From contig JANWVR010000073.1 of assembly GCA_025056735.1 (NCBI GenBank), forward strand, positions 37,496 through 101,495: a DNA stretch of 64,000 bases, in the 5' to 3' direction. The position numbers were made by a program, and so were the translations under genes. This DNA comes from Saprospiraceae bacterium (GTDB lineage Bacteria > Bacteroidota > Bacteroidia > Chitinophagales > Saprospiraceae). The notes under the pieces were generated by a model, which did no database searches, was not told where the DNA came from, and was given only the letters and a program-made list of their open reading frames with translations. This document shows, one piece after another, positions 31,211 through 39,563 of the stretch; within the stretch, counting starts at the first letter, position 1; each line of letters starts with the position of its first letter.

Positions 31211-31744
31211 TTAGCTTTCGCGTTCGGCAAGCGTCTTAATGACGCCCGCCACCTTGCTACCGGAAGAGGCAATAGCGCCGGCCAGGTTGCGTGCTGGCGA
31301 CATGAGCAAGCCCGCGATCTCACCGAGAAGCTCTTCTTTGCTTTTCAGGTTGGTTAAAGCCTTGAGTTGGTCGTCGCCAATAAAAATACTCGAGTCAATG
31401 TAGGCTGCTTTGAGCACTGGACGCTCTGCAGTTTTGCGAAACTCTTCGATGAGCTGAGCAGGCGCTTTCGGATTTTCCGAAATAAAGAGGGTGGTAGGGC
31501 CGTGCAAGCTCTCATAAAGAGGTTCGTAATTGCGCTTGCTATTGGCTGAGATAGCCTCTAAAGCTTTACGGATGAGGGTATTTTTAGCAACTTTCATCCG
31601 AATGCCCTTCTCGAAGCACATTCGCCGAAGCTTGTTGACTTGTGCCACCGTTAGCGTCGAGGAGTCTGCCACGTAAAAGAACGGCGTAGCCCCCAGCGTT
31701 TCCTGGAGTTCGGCAATAGCAGCGTTTTTATCTTCGCGTGTCAT
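31211..31744 (-). CDS. rplJ: 50S ribosomal protein L10
   Basis: L10 anchors the L7/L12 stalk to 23S rRNA. The ATG at 31744 ([15 protein letters not shown]) is used; an earlier in-frame ATG at 31831 would overlap rplA by 32 bp. It has 177 residues, including [21 protein letters not shown] and the C-terminal stalk helix [19 protein letters not shown]. It follows rplA after 55 bp, a leader that in other bacteria is bound by L10 for feedback control. Confidence 0.97.
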   Translation of the reverse strand: MTREDKNAAIAELQETLGATPFFYVADSSTLTVAQVNKLRRMCFEKGIRMKVAKNTLIRKALEAISANSKRNYEPLYESLHGPTTLFISENPKAPAQLIEEFRKTAERPVLKAAYIDSSIFIGDDQLKALTNLKSKEELLGEIAGLLMSPARNLAGAIASSGSKVAGVIKTLAERES

Positions 31745-31799
31745 GGTTTGTTTTGCTTTAAGAAGAACCAGAATAAAGAGGTGAAAAGCCTGCGGTGGC

Positions 31800-32495
31800 T
31801 CAAATTTTAATGGTTTTAGGGTCAACGGCAATGCCTGGGCTCATGGTGCTGGCTACAGCGATGGACTTCATGTAGGTGCCTTTGGCGCTGGCCGGCTTCA
31901 TGCGCACGAGGGTAGTGAGAAGCTCAAAAGCATTTTCCGTAAGTTGCTCTGGCGTAAACGATACGCGGCCCACAGAGGCATGGACGATGCCGAACTTGTC
32001 CACGCGGAAAGCGATTTTGCCTTTTTTCACTTCCTGTACGGCGGCAGCGATGTCGTTGGTTACTGTGCCCGTCTTAGGGTTGGGCATAAGGCCTCTCGGG
32101 CCCAAAATGCGCGCTACCTTACCCAATTGGGCCATAACATTTGGAGTAGCAATCACGACATCCACATCCATCCAGCCTTCCGTAACCTTCTGGATGTAGT
32201 CTTCCAGACCTACATGGTCGGCACCGGCGGCTTTGGCTTCGTCAACCTTGTCAGGCGTGCAGAAGACCAGCACGCGCTTAGTTTTGCCCGTACCGTGCGG
32301 GAGCGATACCGTTCCACGCAACGCCTGGTCGGCTTTACGAGGATCAATACCTAAGCGCACGTGCAAATCCACAGAGGCGTCAAATTTTGTCGTGTTGACT
32401 TCTTTGACTAATGCCATCGCCTCTTGCAGAGAATACTCTTTGGTTTTGTCCACCTTGCCTTCAACGGCGCGGCGCTTCTTTGTTAGTTTTTTCAT
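31800..32495 (-). CDS. rplA: 50S ribosomal protein L1
   Basis: L1 forms the mobile stalk at the ribosomal E site and often represses its own operon. It has 231 residues, with [25 protein letters not shown] split across the start, the conserved [12 protein letters not shown] and a late [14 protein letters not shown]. It sits 76 bp after rplK. Confidence 0.98.
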   Translation of the reverse strand: MKKLTKKRRAVEGKVDKTKEYSLQEAMALVKEVNTTKFDASVDLHVRLGIDPRKADQALRGTVSLPHGTGKTKRVLVFCTPDKVDEAKAAGADHVGLEDYIQKVTEGWMDVDVVIATPNVMAQLGKVARILGPRGLMPNPKTGTVTNDIAAAVQEVKKGKIAFRVDKFGIVHASVGRVSFTPEQLTENAFELLTTLVRMKPASAKGTYMKSIAVASTMSPGIAVDPKTIKI

Positions 32496-32571
32496 GTTAA
32501 TGCGATTGAAAGGTCTAACGTTCCGGATGGGCCGAAACTCCCTTTAAGTGTGTCGCAGGAGCTGCGTTGAA

Positions 32572-33024
32572 TTATTTTTGTTGCCAGGGGGGCGTGCCTT
32601 CTATTGTGATGCCCATACTGCGGGCTGTACCGGCCACCATTTTCATGGCCGACTCGATGGTAAAGCAGTTGAGGTCAGGCATTTTGTTTTCGGCAATAGC
32701 GCGTACCTGATCCCACGTAACAGAGCCCACTTTTTTGCGGTTAGGCTGAGGCGAACCCTGTCCGGGTTTAAGGCGTGCAGCTTCGAATAGCTGGGCGGCT
32801 GCTGGCGGCGTCTTGATGACGAAATCAAAGGTTTTATCCTTATACACCGATACCACCACCGGCAGTACTTTTCCTTGTTGGTCTTGCGTCTGCGCGTTGA
32901 AACGCTTGCAAAACTCCATGATGTTCACCCCCTTGGAGCCCAAAGCTGGGCCAATGGGAGGCGCCGGGTTAGCCTGGCCGCCTTTCACCTGAAGTTTGAT
33001 ATAAAATTCGACTTCTTTTGCCAT
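32572..33024 (-). CDS. rplK: 50S ribosomal protein L11
   Basis: L11 binds the GTPase-associated centre of 23S rRNA and is needed for stringent-response sensing. It has 150 residues, with [20 protein letters not shown] near the N-terminus, [13 protein letters not shown] in the middle and the closing segment [14 protein letters not shown] hairpin at 33095-33118 lies in the 107-bp gap after nusG. Confidence 0.98.
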   Translation of the reverse strand: MAKEVEFYIKLQVKGGQANPAPPIGPALGSKGVNIMEFCKRFNAQTQDQQGKVLPVVVSVYKDKTFDFVIKTPPAAAQLFEAARLKPGQGSPQPNRKKVGSVTWDQVRAIAENKMPDLNCFTIESAMKMVAGTARSMGITIEGTPPWQQK

Positions 33025-33094
33025 AATTGCTTTAAAGACAACTCGTTATGAAAGATTTATCGGTCAGTTAACGCGCGCTCTTCGAGGGAAGCGT

Positions 33095-33118
33095 GCCTGC
33101 TCTTCATTCGGAGCAGGC
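33095..33118 (-). promoter_or_regulatory. Leader hairpin upstream of rplK
   Basis: An 8-bp perfect stem GCCTGCTC/GAGCAGGC with an 8-base loop; TCGAGG/CCTCGA can extend it outward on one side. No T-tract follows. In many bacteria L1 binds a structure in this leader to repress rplK-rplA; that role is inferred here only from position. Confidence 0.4.
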
Positions 33119-33131
33119 CTCGAAAACGGTT

Positions 33132-33731
33132 TTAACTGATTTTTTCTACCTGCAAGAAACTAAGCATTACCTCGGTACCTCGACCAAAAATCTTGACGAT
33201 AACTTTTAGTTTGCGTTTCTCCTCATTAACCTCTTTGATTTCACCGATAAAATCGGTAAATGGGCCATCAATGATTTTGACGGTTTCGCCCACGATAAAG
33301 GGCTCTACAAATGTTTCTCCGGAGGACAGGCTATCATCGGCAATCCCCAGCAGCCGGTTGGCCTCGGCCTGCGTCATTGGAGTCGGATTATCCTTGCCTA
33401 AAAAATATACAACATTAGGTATCTCGCTTATGGTCTTCACCACGTCGCCGTGCAGGCGGGTATTTAGGGCTTCCACCAAGACATAACCGGGCAAAAGATT
33501 GCGCTCTTGAGCCACTTTTTTACCCGAGCGAATTTTGTAAACCTTCTCCGTCGGGACTACGACCTGAAAAATAAAATCTTTCCAGTTGGAGCGCTCTATC
33601 TCCATCTCGATGCGCTCTTTGATCTTTTTTTCATGTCCGCTAATAACGCGCAAAGCATACCACCGCCGTTCAGGTGCGACTACTTTGGGCTCTTCAGCGA
33701 CCTCTTCCCTTTCTTTTTTACTTTTAGCCAT
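33132..33731 (-). CDS. nusG: Transcription termination/antitermination factor NusG
   Basis: NusG binds the RNA polymerase clamp and links it to ribosomes or Rho. It has 199 residues. A Lys/Glu-rich N-terminal extension precedes the NGN domain (RRWYALRVISGHEKKIKERIE, LLPGYVLVEA, IPNVVYFLG). The C-terminal KOW domain reads GETVKIIDGPFTDFIGEIKEV. It follows secE by 36 bp. Confidence 0.98.
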   Translation of the reverse strand: MAKSKKEREEVAEEPKVVAPERRWYALRVISGHEKKIKERIEMEIERSNWKDFIFQVVVPTEKVYKIRSGKKVAQERNLLPGYVLVEALNTRLHGDVVKTISEIPNVVYFLGKDNPTPMTQAEANRLLGIADDSLSSGETFVEPFIVGETVKIIDGPFTDFIGEIKEVNEEKRKLKVIVKIFGRGTEVMLSFLQVEKIS

Positions 33732-33767
33732 AGAAAATACCGGAGGCTTTTCCTCCTGTAGGCGGCA

Positions 33768-33959
33768 TTACAAAACGCCGTAGATGCTTTTAAATGTAAA
33801 GCCGCACGCCAAATCCATAATAAAAATAAGCAAAGCCAAAATCACCGATGTAACCAGCACCACCACTGTGCTCTCTTGGAGTTGAGCCATTGTGGGCCAG
33901 GTAACATGCTCCATGAGCTCCTGGTAACTTTCTTTCAAGTAGAGCGTAACCTTCTCCAT
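33768..33959 (-). CDS. secE: Preprotein translocase subunit SecE
   Basis: A 63-residue, single-pass form of SecE that clamps SecY in the translocon. It shows the amphipathic helix YLKESYQELMEHVTWPTM and one C-terminal membrane helix (VVVLVTSVILALLIFIMDLACG). The short form is normal for Bacteroidota. It lies between tRNA-Trp and nusG. Confidence 0.96.
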   Translation of the reverse strand: MEKVTLYLKESYQELMEHVTWPTMAQLQESTVVVLVTSVILALLIFIMDLACGFTFKSIYGVL

Positions 33960-34019
33960 ACCTTAAAGCAGGTCTTTAAAAATCAAGGGAATACCGTGCG
34001 GTTTCCTATTTTCAGGCAG

Positions 34020-34092
34020 CAGGGGCAGCAGGACTCGAACCCGCAGCCTGCGGTTTTGGAGACCGCCGCTCTACCAATTGAGCTATACCCCT
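34020..34092 (-). tRNA. tRNA-Trp (anticodon CCA)
   Basis: A full cloverleaf on the minus strand: 7-bp acceptor AGGGGTA/TGCCCCT, D-arm with AGCTCAATTGGTAGAGC, anticodon loop CTCCAAA giving CCA, and T-arm GGGTTCGAGTCC. The discriminator base is G and the 3' CCA is not encoded. Its place between tuf and secE is conserved. Confidence 0.95.
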
Positions 34093-34099
34093 AAGAGAG

Positions 34100-34154
34100 A
34101 AGAGCGCGAAGGGAGCAATGCGTATCTTGCTTTTTACTTCGGCTTCGCGCTCTT
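34100..34154 (-). other. 12-bp hairpin between tuf and tRNA-Trp
   Basis: AAGAGCGCGAAG (34100-34111) pairs perfectly with CTTCGCGCTCTT (34143-34154) around a 31-base loop. It starts 11 bases after the tuf stop and ends 8 bases before the tRNA. The downstream bases are only CT-rich, so it is either a weak terminator or a processing site that frees the tRNA. Confidence 0.5.
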
Positions 34155-34164
34155 GTTTGTGCAA

Positions 34165-35361
34165 TTAGTCCAGGATTTCTGTTACCTGACCGGCGCCCAC
34201 CGTGCGACCGCCCTCGCGAATGGCGAAACGGAGGCCCTGCTCCATAGCGATGGAGCTGTGAAGCGTAACTTCAAACTCCACATTATCGCCCGGCATAACC
34301 ATCTCCACGTTTGGCGGCAGTTTTACGTCGCCCGTAACGTCCGTGGTGCGGAAGTAGAACTGCGGACGATAGCCGGAAAAGAACGGCGTATGACGGCCAC
34401 CTTCTTCTTTGGACAGCACGTACACCGAACACTTGAAGCGCTTATGCGGCTTTACGCTGCCTGGCTTGCAAATTACCATACCGCGCTTAACTTCGTGTTT
34501 TTCAATACCGCGCAGCAGCAAACCTGCATTGTCACCCGCCTGACCACGGTCAAGGATTTTACGGAACATTTCCACACCCGTTACTGTGGAAGTCTTGGGC
34601 TTTTCGCCATCCTTCATCAGGCCGACGATTTCGACCGGGTCGTTAACGTTGATGACGCCGCGCTCGATACGACCCGTGGCTACCGTACCACGACCCGTGA
34701 TCGTGAACACATCTTCGACCGGCATCAGGAAAGGCTTGTCCACTTCGCGCGTTGGCTCCGGAATGTCGCGGTCGCAAGCGGCCATCAATTCTTCGATGCT
34801 CTTGACACCTTCCGGATCGCCTTCTAACGCCTTAAGAGCTGAGCCTCGGATAACGCTAGCGTTGTCGCCGTCGAATTTGTAAGTGTTCAACAACTCGCGC
34901 ACTTCCATCTCCACCAGTTCGAGCATTTCGGGGTCGTCCACCAAATCTACTTTGTTGATATATACCACGATTTTGGGCACGCCCACTTGGCGAGCCAGCA
35001 GGATGTGTTCGCGCGTTTGAGGCATCGGACCATCCGTTGCGGCCACCACCAGGATGGCGCCATCCATCTGGGCAGCACCCGTGATCATGTTCTTCACGTA
35101 GTCGGCGTGGCCCGGGCAGTCCACGTGGGCGTAGTGACGGTTCTCCGTCTCATATTCCACGTGGGCGGTGTTGATAGTAATACCGCGCTCCTTCTCTTCC
35201 GGCGCTGCGTCAATAGCGGCATAGTCCATCTTCTTTGCCAGACCTTTCTGAGCCAACACGTACGTGATGGCGGAAGTCAGCGTCGTCTTACCGTGGTCCA
35301 CGTGGCCAATCGTCCCGATGTTGACGTGGGGTTTGGTGCGAACAAATGTATCTTTTGCCAT
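34165..35361 (-). CDS. tuf: Elongation factor Tu
   Basis: The GTPase that delivers aminoacyl-tRNA to the ribosome, 398 residues. G1 is GHVDHGKTT near residue 19, the effector segment is [15 protein letters not shown]3 is DCPGHADY, G4 is NKVD and G5 is SALKALEGD. Domains 2 and 3 follow, ending [18 protein letters not shown]. It sits between the four-tRNA cluster and tRNA-Trp. Confidence 0.99.
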   Translation of the reverse strand: MAKDTFVRTKPHVNIGTIGHVDHGKTTLTSAITYVLAQKGLAKKMDYAAIDAAPEEKERGITINTAHVEYETENRHYAHVDCPGHADYVKNMITGAAQMDGAILVVAATDGPMPQTREHILLARQVGVPKIVVYINKVDLVDDPEMLELVEMEVRELLNTYKFDGDNASVIRGSALKALEGDPEGVKSIEELMAACDRDIPEPTREVDKPFLMPVEDVFTITGRGTVATGRIERGVINVNDPVEIVGLMKDGEKPKTSTVTGVEMFRKILDRGQAGDNAGLLLRGIEKHEVKRGMVICKPGSVKPHKRFKCSVYVLSKEEGGRHTPFFSGYRPQFYFRTTDVTGDVKLPPNVEMVMPGDNVEFEVTLHSSIAMEQGLRFAIREGGRTVGAGQVTEILD

Positions 35362-35450
35362 TGGTTTAGACTAAAAAATGTTTGAACAAATTGTTTGTTT
35401 AGTTAACGTTCATCAAAATATATTGCCTGTCTTGCAGACTTTTTTATGCT

Positions 35451-35475
35451 AAAAAAGCGGTGATTCTTTTTCACC
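35451..35475 (-). terminator. Intrinsic terminator between the tRNA cluster and tuf
   Basis: On the minus strand GGTGA-AAAAGAA-TCACC is followed by GC and then TTTTTT. It would stop some of the tRNA transcript 57 bases after tRNA-Thr(GGT) and so may limit read-through into tuf, which would then need its own promoter in the remaining 90 bases. Confidence 0.65.
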
Positions 35476-35531
35476 TTCGACAGCAAAACAGCCGTTTTAG
35501 AGAAGCAGATGGATTAAAAATCGAAAAACAG

Positions 35532-35603
<72 letters not shown>

Positions 35604-35641
35604 AAATACGAAGCGCTGCTGGTGCTTTCTCCGTTCTTTGG

Positions 35642-35714
<73 letters not shown>

Positions 35715-35731
35715 AAAACTCAAGAGAGCCG

Positions 35732-35815
35732 TGGGGGTGGTGGGATTCGAACCTACTCAGCTGTGAAGCACCAGATTTACAGTCTGGCCCGGCTCTCCAA
35801 CTCCGGGGCACCCCC
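35732..35815 (-). tRNA. tRNA-Tyr (anticodon GTA)
   Basis: A class II tRNA of 84 nt with a long variable arm. Acceptor GGGGGTG/CACCCCC, anticodon loop CTGTAAA (anticodon GTA), T-arm with GGTTCGAATCC and discriminator A. CCA not encoded. Confidence 0.95.
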
Positions 35816-35836
35816 AATGGAATTCTCTTTCTGAAG

Positions 35837-35909
35837 AGCCAGTAGAGGGACTCGAACCCCCGACCAGCTGATTACAAATCAGCTGCTCTACCAACTGAGC
35901 TATACTGGC
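35837..35909 (-). tRNA. tRNA-Thr (anticodon TGT)
   Basis: First gene of the tRNA cluster. Acceptor GCCAGTA/TACTGGC, D-arm AGCTCAGTTGGTAGAGC, anticodon stem GCTGA/TCAGC with loop TTTGTAA (anticodon TGT), T-arm GGGTTCGAGTCCC. CCA not encoded. Confidence 0.95.
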
Positions 35910-36004
35910 CGATTTATTAGCCCCTACAGGCCCTAAAAAGAGAAAAAACTTCAAAGAACGCGCCTGCTACTCAGACAAAAACCTGCCCTTCGCAAAAGCG
36001 TGTG

Positions 36005-36012
36005 CAAAGGTA
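36005..36012 (-). promoter_or_regulatory. Promoter -7 element for the tRNA-tuf cluster
   Basis: The minus strand reads TACCTTTG, an exact TAnnTTTG match, about 95 bases before the first tRNA. A TTTT run at the right distance could serve as the -33 element. Confidence 0.5.
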
Positions 36013-36114
36013 AGGCGACATTTTGAACTGAAAAATCTTTTTTCAAAAAAAACTTGAATATTCTTCGCTTTTCTGTTATTTGCCGGTCCATTATGCCTGC
36101 TTCGCTTCGAGAAA

Positions 36115-36759
36115 ATGTTTGCATCGGATATTTACCCACGGCTTTTGGCCTATTGCCAGGCGCACTCCACTCCTCCAGACCCGATCCTGACGGAGCTGGA
36201 GCGATATACCTATCTGCACACGTTGTACCCGCAGATGATGAGCGGCCCTCTGCAAGGGCGCTTCCTGACACTCATCAGCCAACTGATGCGGCCCAGGCGC
36301 ATTCTTGAAGTGGGCGCCTTCACGGGTTACAGCGCGCTGTGTTTGGCCCAGGGGCTGGCCGAAGATGGTATCTTGCACACCATTGAAGCTAATGACGAAT
36401 TACGGAAGATACTGGACATGTTCGTCCAAAAGGCTAACTTGCAGCATAAGATTTCGATCCATATCGGAGATGCAGAGGTGATTGTGCCGATGCTGCATGA
36501 GACCTTTGACTTAATTTTCTTAGACGCCGGAAAGATGGACTATCTGAGGCACTATGAGCTAGTACTGCCCAAGTTGCGAGCGGGTGGATTGCTGTTGGCC
36601 GACAACGTCCTCTGGAGCGGCAAAACGGTCCTCGATCCGGAGGATGAAACAGCGCGCGCTTTGCGCGCTTTCAATGACCACGTACACGCCGACGAGCGCG
36701 TAGAAAATCTTTTGCTTCCGCTGCGCGACGGTTTAATGCTGGTGCGAAAGAAGTTTTGA
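36115..36759 (+). CDS. Class I SAM-dependent O-methyltransferase (CCoAOMT-like)
   Basis: A 214-residue methyltransferase of the caffeoyl-CoA O-methyltransferase-like family (pfam01596 pattern). It shows ILEVGAFTGYSALCLAQGL (SAM motif I), LHTIEANDE, FDLIFLDAGKMDY (metal-binding Asp) and GGLLLADNVLWSGKV-like GGLLLADNVLWSGKT. Bacterial members methylate catechol-like or small phenolic substrates, or tRNA uridine derivatives; which applies here is unknown. It is divergent from the tRNA cluster and precedes the Bat-like pair by 28 bp. Confidence 0.88.
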   Translation: MFASDIYPRLLAYCQAHSTPPDPILTELERYTYLHTLYPQMMSGPLQGRFLTLISQLMRPRRILEVGAFTGYSALCLAQGLAEDGILHTIEANDELRKILDMFVQKANLQHKISIHIGDAEVIVPMLHETFDLIFLDAGKMDYLRHYELVLPKLRAGGLLLADNVLWSGKTVLDPEDETARALRAFNDHVHADERVENLLLPLRDGLMLVRKKF

Positions 36760-36787
36760 ACTAAAGTAACCGACCTTTGCCTCCATC

Positions 36788-37765
36788 ATGTGTGCGCAGT
36801 TTTGGGATAGGAAATACGCCTCGGTGCTTCTGCTGGTCGCCTTCTTAGGGAAGAGTCTGGTGGGTACATCTCAGCCGGGAGAGGAGGGAATGAAAGTCAT
36901 ATGCGACTCAAGTGCAGTTGAAACGGGTGCTGCTTTTAAAGTGCAGCTGCGCTTAGATGCGATGATTGTGCAGCCAGTGTATACGGATTTATCGGGATGG
37001 TTCGAGCACATACCGCGCGAGAATGTTCTGGCCCACACGCCCTGGGAACGTAGGGAGGGTGAATGGCGTCAAGAGATAACGCTTATTTTTTTCGAGCCAG
37101 GTGAAGTTGTATTGCCGCCGTTGCCTGTTATTCTGCTCCAAGGAGATACCCTGCGAACCGCCCCTATTCAAATTCGCGTTTTTCCAACGCCCACCCCGGA
37201 GGACGAAGCCTCGTGGCGAGATATTAAGGCCTTATGGCCAACGCCTTCGGATGGCTGGGAGCGCTGGCGCTTGTGGATAGGTGTGGTATTGGCCTTGATG
37301 CTTTCAGGTGCGGGAGCATACTGGTTATTGAGGCGTCGGCGCTTATCTCGTCCGAGTCTGGAACAGGTGCGGGCAAGCCAGCCGTGGGAAATCGCCTTAG
37401 AACAGATGAACGCTTTAGAGCAGCGGCGTCTGTGGCAACGCGAGGTATTTGATGGCTATTATACGGAGCTTTCCAGAATTGTTCGCGAGTACTTGGAGCG
37501 CCAGTACGGCATTCCAGCTTTGGAGTCCAGTACCGAGGAGACCTTGCGCTATTGCAAAACGACTTCCATTCCGCAGCACTTATTACCCGCACTGGAAGAG
37601 TTGCTGTATCGGAGTGACTTAGTCAAATTTGCACGTGTTCGGCCTCCCGAATATTATCATGCCCAGGCCTTGCGCGAGGCCCGGCGCCTCGTGGAGCAGA
37701 CGGCGCTGGCGCTCGCTGCAACGGCTGATGAACGCCCATCTTCCACTGCTGAGTCTTTAAGGTAA
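36788..37765 (+). CDS. Bat-operon-type membrane protein with N-terminal BatD-like region
   Basis: A 325-residue single-pass protein. A signal or anchor helix (SVLLLVAFLGKSLVG) is followed by a periplasmic beta region with IFFEPGEVVLPPLPVIL, a second membrane helix near residues 158-178 (WIGVVLALMLSGAGAYWLL) and a basic cytoplasmic tail with YTELSRIVREYLERQYGIPALESSTEETL. The last part matches the DUF4381-like tail seen in proteins encoded just before BatA. Bat proteins (aerotolerance operon) act at the inner membrane in stress resistance. The VWA gene starts 2 bp after this stop. Confidence 0.7.
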   Translation: MCAQFWDRKYASVLLLVAFLGKSLVGTSQPGEEGMKVICDSSAVETGAAFKVQLRLDAMIVQPVYTDLSGWFEHIPRENVLAHTPWERREGEWRQEITLIFFEPGEVVLPPLPVILLQGDTLRTAPIQIRVFPTPTPEDEASWRDIKALWPTPSDGWERWRLWIGVVLALMLSGAGAYWLLRRRRLSRPSLEQVRASQPWEIALEQMNALEQRRLWQREVFDGYYTELSRIVREYLERQYGIPALESSTEETLRYCKTTSIPQHLLPALEELLYRSDLVKFARVRPPEYYHAQALREARRLVEQTALALAATADERPSSTAESLR

Positions 37766-37767
37766 TT

Positions 37768-38757
37768 GTGTCCTTCGCTCATCCATTGGGTTTGCTCTTG
37801 CTGATAGTCCCATTATTTTTGGCCTATCGGTTCTGGAAATCTGGCCGTCCGGCGCAGCTGTCGTTTTTAATGCCGGCTTTGAGTACTCTCTCGGGGGGGA
37901 ATACTTGGCGTGCCGCTGTAATAATGGCGCTGCCCGTGCTCCCCATATTGGCGCTGGGAGTGCTTGTCGTTGCACTTGCTCGCCCACAGCGGCATTGGCA
38001 AGAGCAGCGGGTGCAGGCCGACGCAGTGGACATTGCCTTGGCTATTGACGTATCGCCGAGCATGCTCAGCCGCGATTTTAATCCCGACCGACTTTCAGTA
38101 GCTTTAGAGGTGGCTGAGCGCTTTGTGCGCAAGCGCGCCAACGATCGCATCGGAGTAGTCATCTTTTCCGCCGAAGCATTCACGCTCTGCCCCCTCACCA
38201 CAGATCGAGAATTGGTGCAGGAACTCCTGAAGGATGTGCAGGTAGGGCGCCTCGAAGATGGTACAGCTATTGGTATGGGCCTGGCTACAGCCGTCAATCG
38301 GCTCAAAGACAGCCCGTCGAAGGGCAAAGTCATTGTGTTGCTGACCGATGGAGAAAACAATGCGGGTTACATCACGCCGCGGATGGCGGCGGAAATGGCG
38401 CAGCTCTTCGGCATTCGAGTCTATGCTATCGGCATCGGTACGACCGGCATCGTGCTTTCGCCCGTTGCCCGCAATCCGGACGGCACATATCAGTATGCAC
38501 CCCGGCAGACGTCATTCGATACAGCGTTGCTAGAGGAAATTGCAGCTATGACAAAAGGTAAGTTTTACCGCGCCTGGACGGAGAAGGAACTGGAGGATAT
38601 CTATGACGAGATTGACCAGTTGGAAAGGACGCGCATCGAAGTATCGGTAGTGCATCAAACAGCGGATTACTTTTCGCAACTCTTGCTGTTTGTGCTGGCT
38701 ATCTTAGGTTTAGAAGTAATGCTCCGGTGGGCTGGGCTCCGCTCTATCACCCAGTAA
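37768..38757 (+). CDS. batA: VWA-domain membrane protein, BatA-like
   Basis: An inner-membrane von Willebrand A protein of 329 residues. Two N-terminal helices, then the metal-ion site DVSPSM near residue 90, IGVVIFSAEAF and LLTDGENNAG, and a C-terminal anchor (LLLFVLAILGLEVML). This is the standard BatA build. The start is GTG at 37768, 2 bp after the upstream stop; no ATG fits. It is the last gene here: BatB, BatC and a MoxR ATPase are not found on either side. Its 3' end overlaps the convergent truC by 48 bp. Confidence 0.82.
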   Translation: MSFAHPLGLLLLIVPLFLAYRFWKSGRPAQLSFLMPALSTLSGGNTWRAAVIMALPVLPILALGVLVVALARPQRHWQEQRVQADAVDIALAIDVSPSMLSRDFNPDRLSVALEVAERFVRKRANDRIGVVIFSAEAFTLCPLTTDRELVQELLKDVQVGRLEDGTAIGMGLATAVNRLKDSPSKGKVIVLLTDGENNAGYITPRMAAEMAQLFGIRVYAIGIGTTGIVLSPVARNPDGTYQYAPRQTSFDTALLEEIAAMTKGKFYRAWTEKELEDIYDEIDQLERTRIEVSVVHQTADYFSQLLLFVLAILGLEVMLRWAGLRSITQ

Positions 38758-39465
38758 ATTTATGCCTGCGGGATGGAGTGCCAAGAGTTGGAGGGCCCGG
38801 CAAAATGCTGCCTCCAGTGGCGCTTCAATACAGACGTCGAGGCCGCTTTTAGGGTGCTGAAAGGTCAGCTGCCAGGCATGCAGCAACAGGCGATTGAGAT
38901 TAAGTTGCTCGCGGAAGAATCGGTTGTGCTTGTTATCGCCGTAGCGTCTGTCACCGATGATGGGATGTCGAAGGTGAGCAAAATGGCGGCGAATTTGGTG
39001 CCAGCGCCCGGTTTCAGGCCGGGCCAGCGTTAGTGAGAATCGCGCGGTTGTGTGTCGGTTTCCGATGTGCCAGGGCATTTCGCTGCGTGCCAAAGTGCGA
39101 TAAGTTGTTTGGGCGGGCAGGCGCGGTGCTGTGGGCTGGTCGGGAGGCGCCAATGGATAGTCTATTCGGTCGGCGTCCGCTGTCCAGCCTCTTACGACGG
39201 CTACATAAGTTTTTTGCACTTGCCGATGTTCGAACATAGGCCCTAAACGGCTGGCGGCTTCTGGGTTTTTGGCCCAGATCAACACGCCTGAGGTAGCGCG
39301 GTCTAAGCGATGTATAGGGTAAATGCGGCGCCTAAGCTGGCGGCGCAGTTGCTGTAATAAGAAGGTGTCGTCCTCGCTGATGCCCGTTCGATGTACCAAG
39401 ATTCCGGTGGGTTTATCAATAGCGACATAGTCCTCGTCTTCATAGAGTACGGTCAAGTGCATCAT
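38710..39465 (-). CDS. truC: tRNA pseudouridine(65) synthase TruC-like
   Basis: An RluA-family pseudouridine synthase. The start at 39465 (MMHLTVLYEDEDYVAIDKPTG) is chosen because the family begins so; the frame extends upstream to 39576, into the helicase stop. The catalytic loop is HRLDRATSGVL with the active-site Asp. The segment GRWHQIRRHFAHLRHPIIGDRRYGDNKHNRFF region is the TruC form, with HPIIGD and KHN. About 252 residues, normal length. It is probably the last gene of the rimP-nusA-helicase run. Confidence 0.85.
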   Translation of the reverse strand: MMHLTVLYEDEDYVAIDKPTGILVHRTGISEDDTFLLQQLRRQLRRRIYPIHRLDRATSGVLIWAKNPEAASRLGPMFEHRQVQKTYVAVVRGWTADADRIDYPLAPPDQPTAPRLPAQTTYRTLARSEMPWHIGNRHTTARFSLTLARPETGRWHQIRRHFAHLRHPIIGDRRYGDNKHNRFFREQLNLNRLLLHAWQLTFQHPKSGLDVCIEAPLEAAFCRALQLLALHPAGINLLGDRAEPSPPEHYF

Positions 39466-39563
39466 AGCATAGATAGAACGATAACCGTGTGTATAAGCGT
39501 TTTTGTCAGCGGCACGTGGACGGGCGAGGAGGTATGGTTTTCGCCCTTGTTGATTAGGAAGTG

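Noticed and set aside
34078..34827. A 249-residue plus-strand frame opposite tuf
   Set aside because: It is a shadow of tuf, runs through tRNA-Trp sequence at its start and has no protein-like features.
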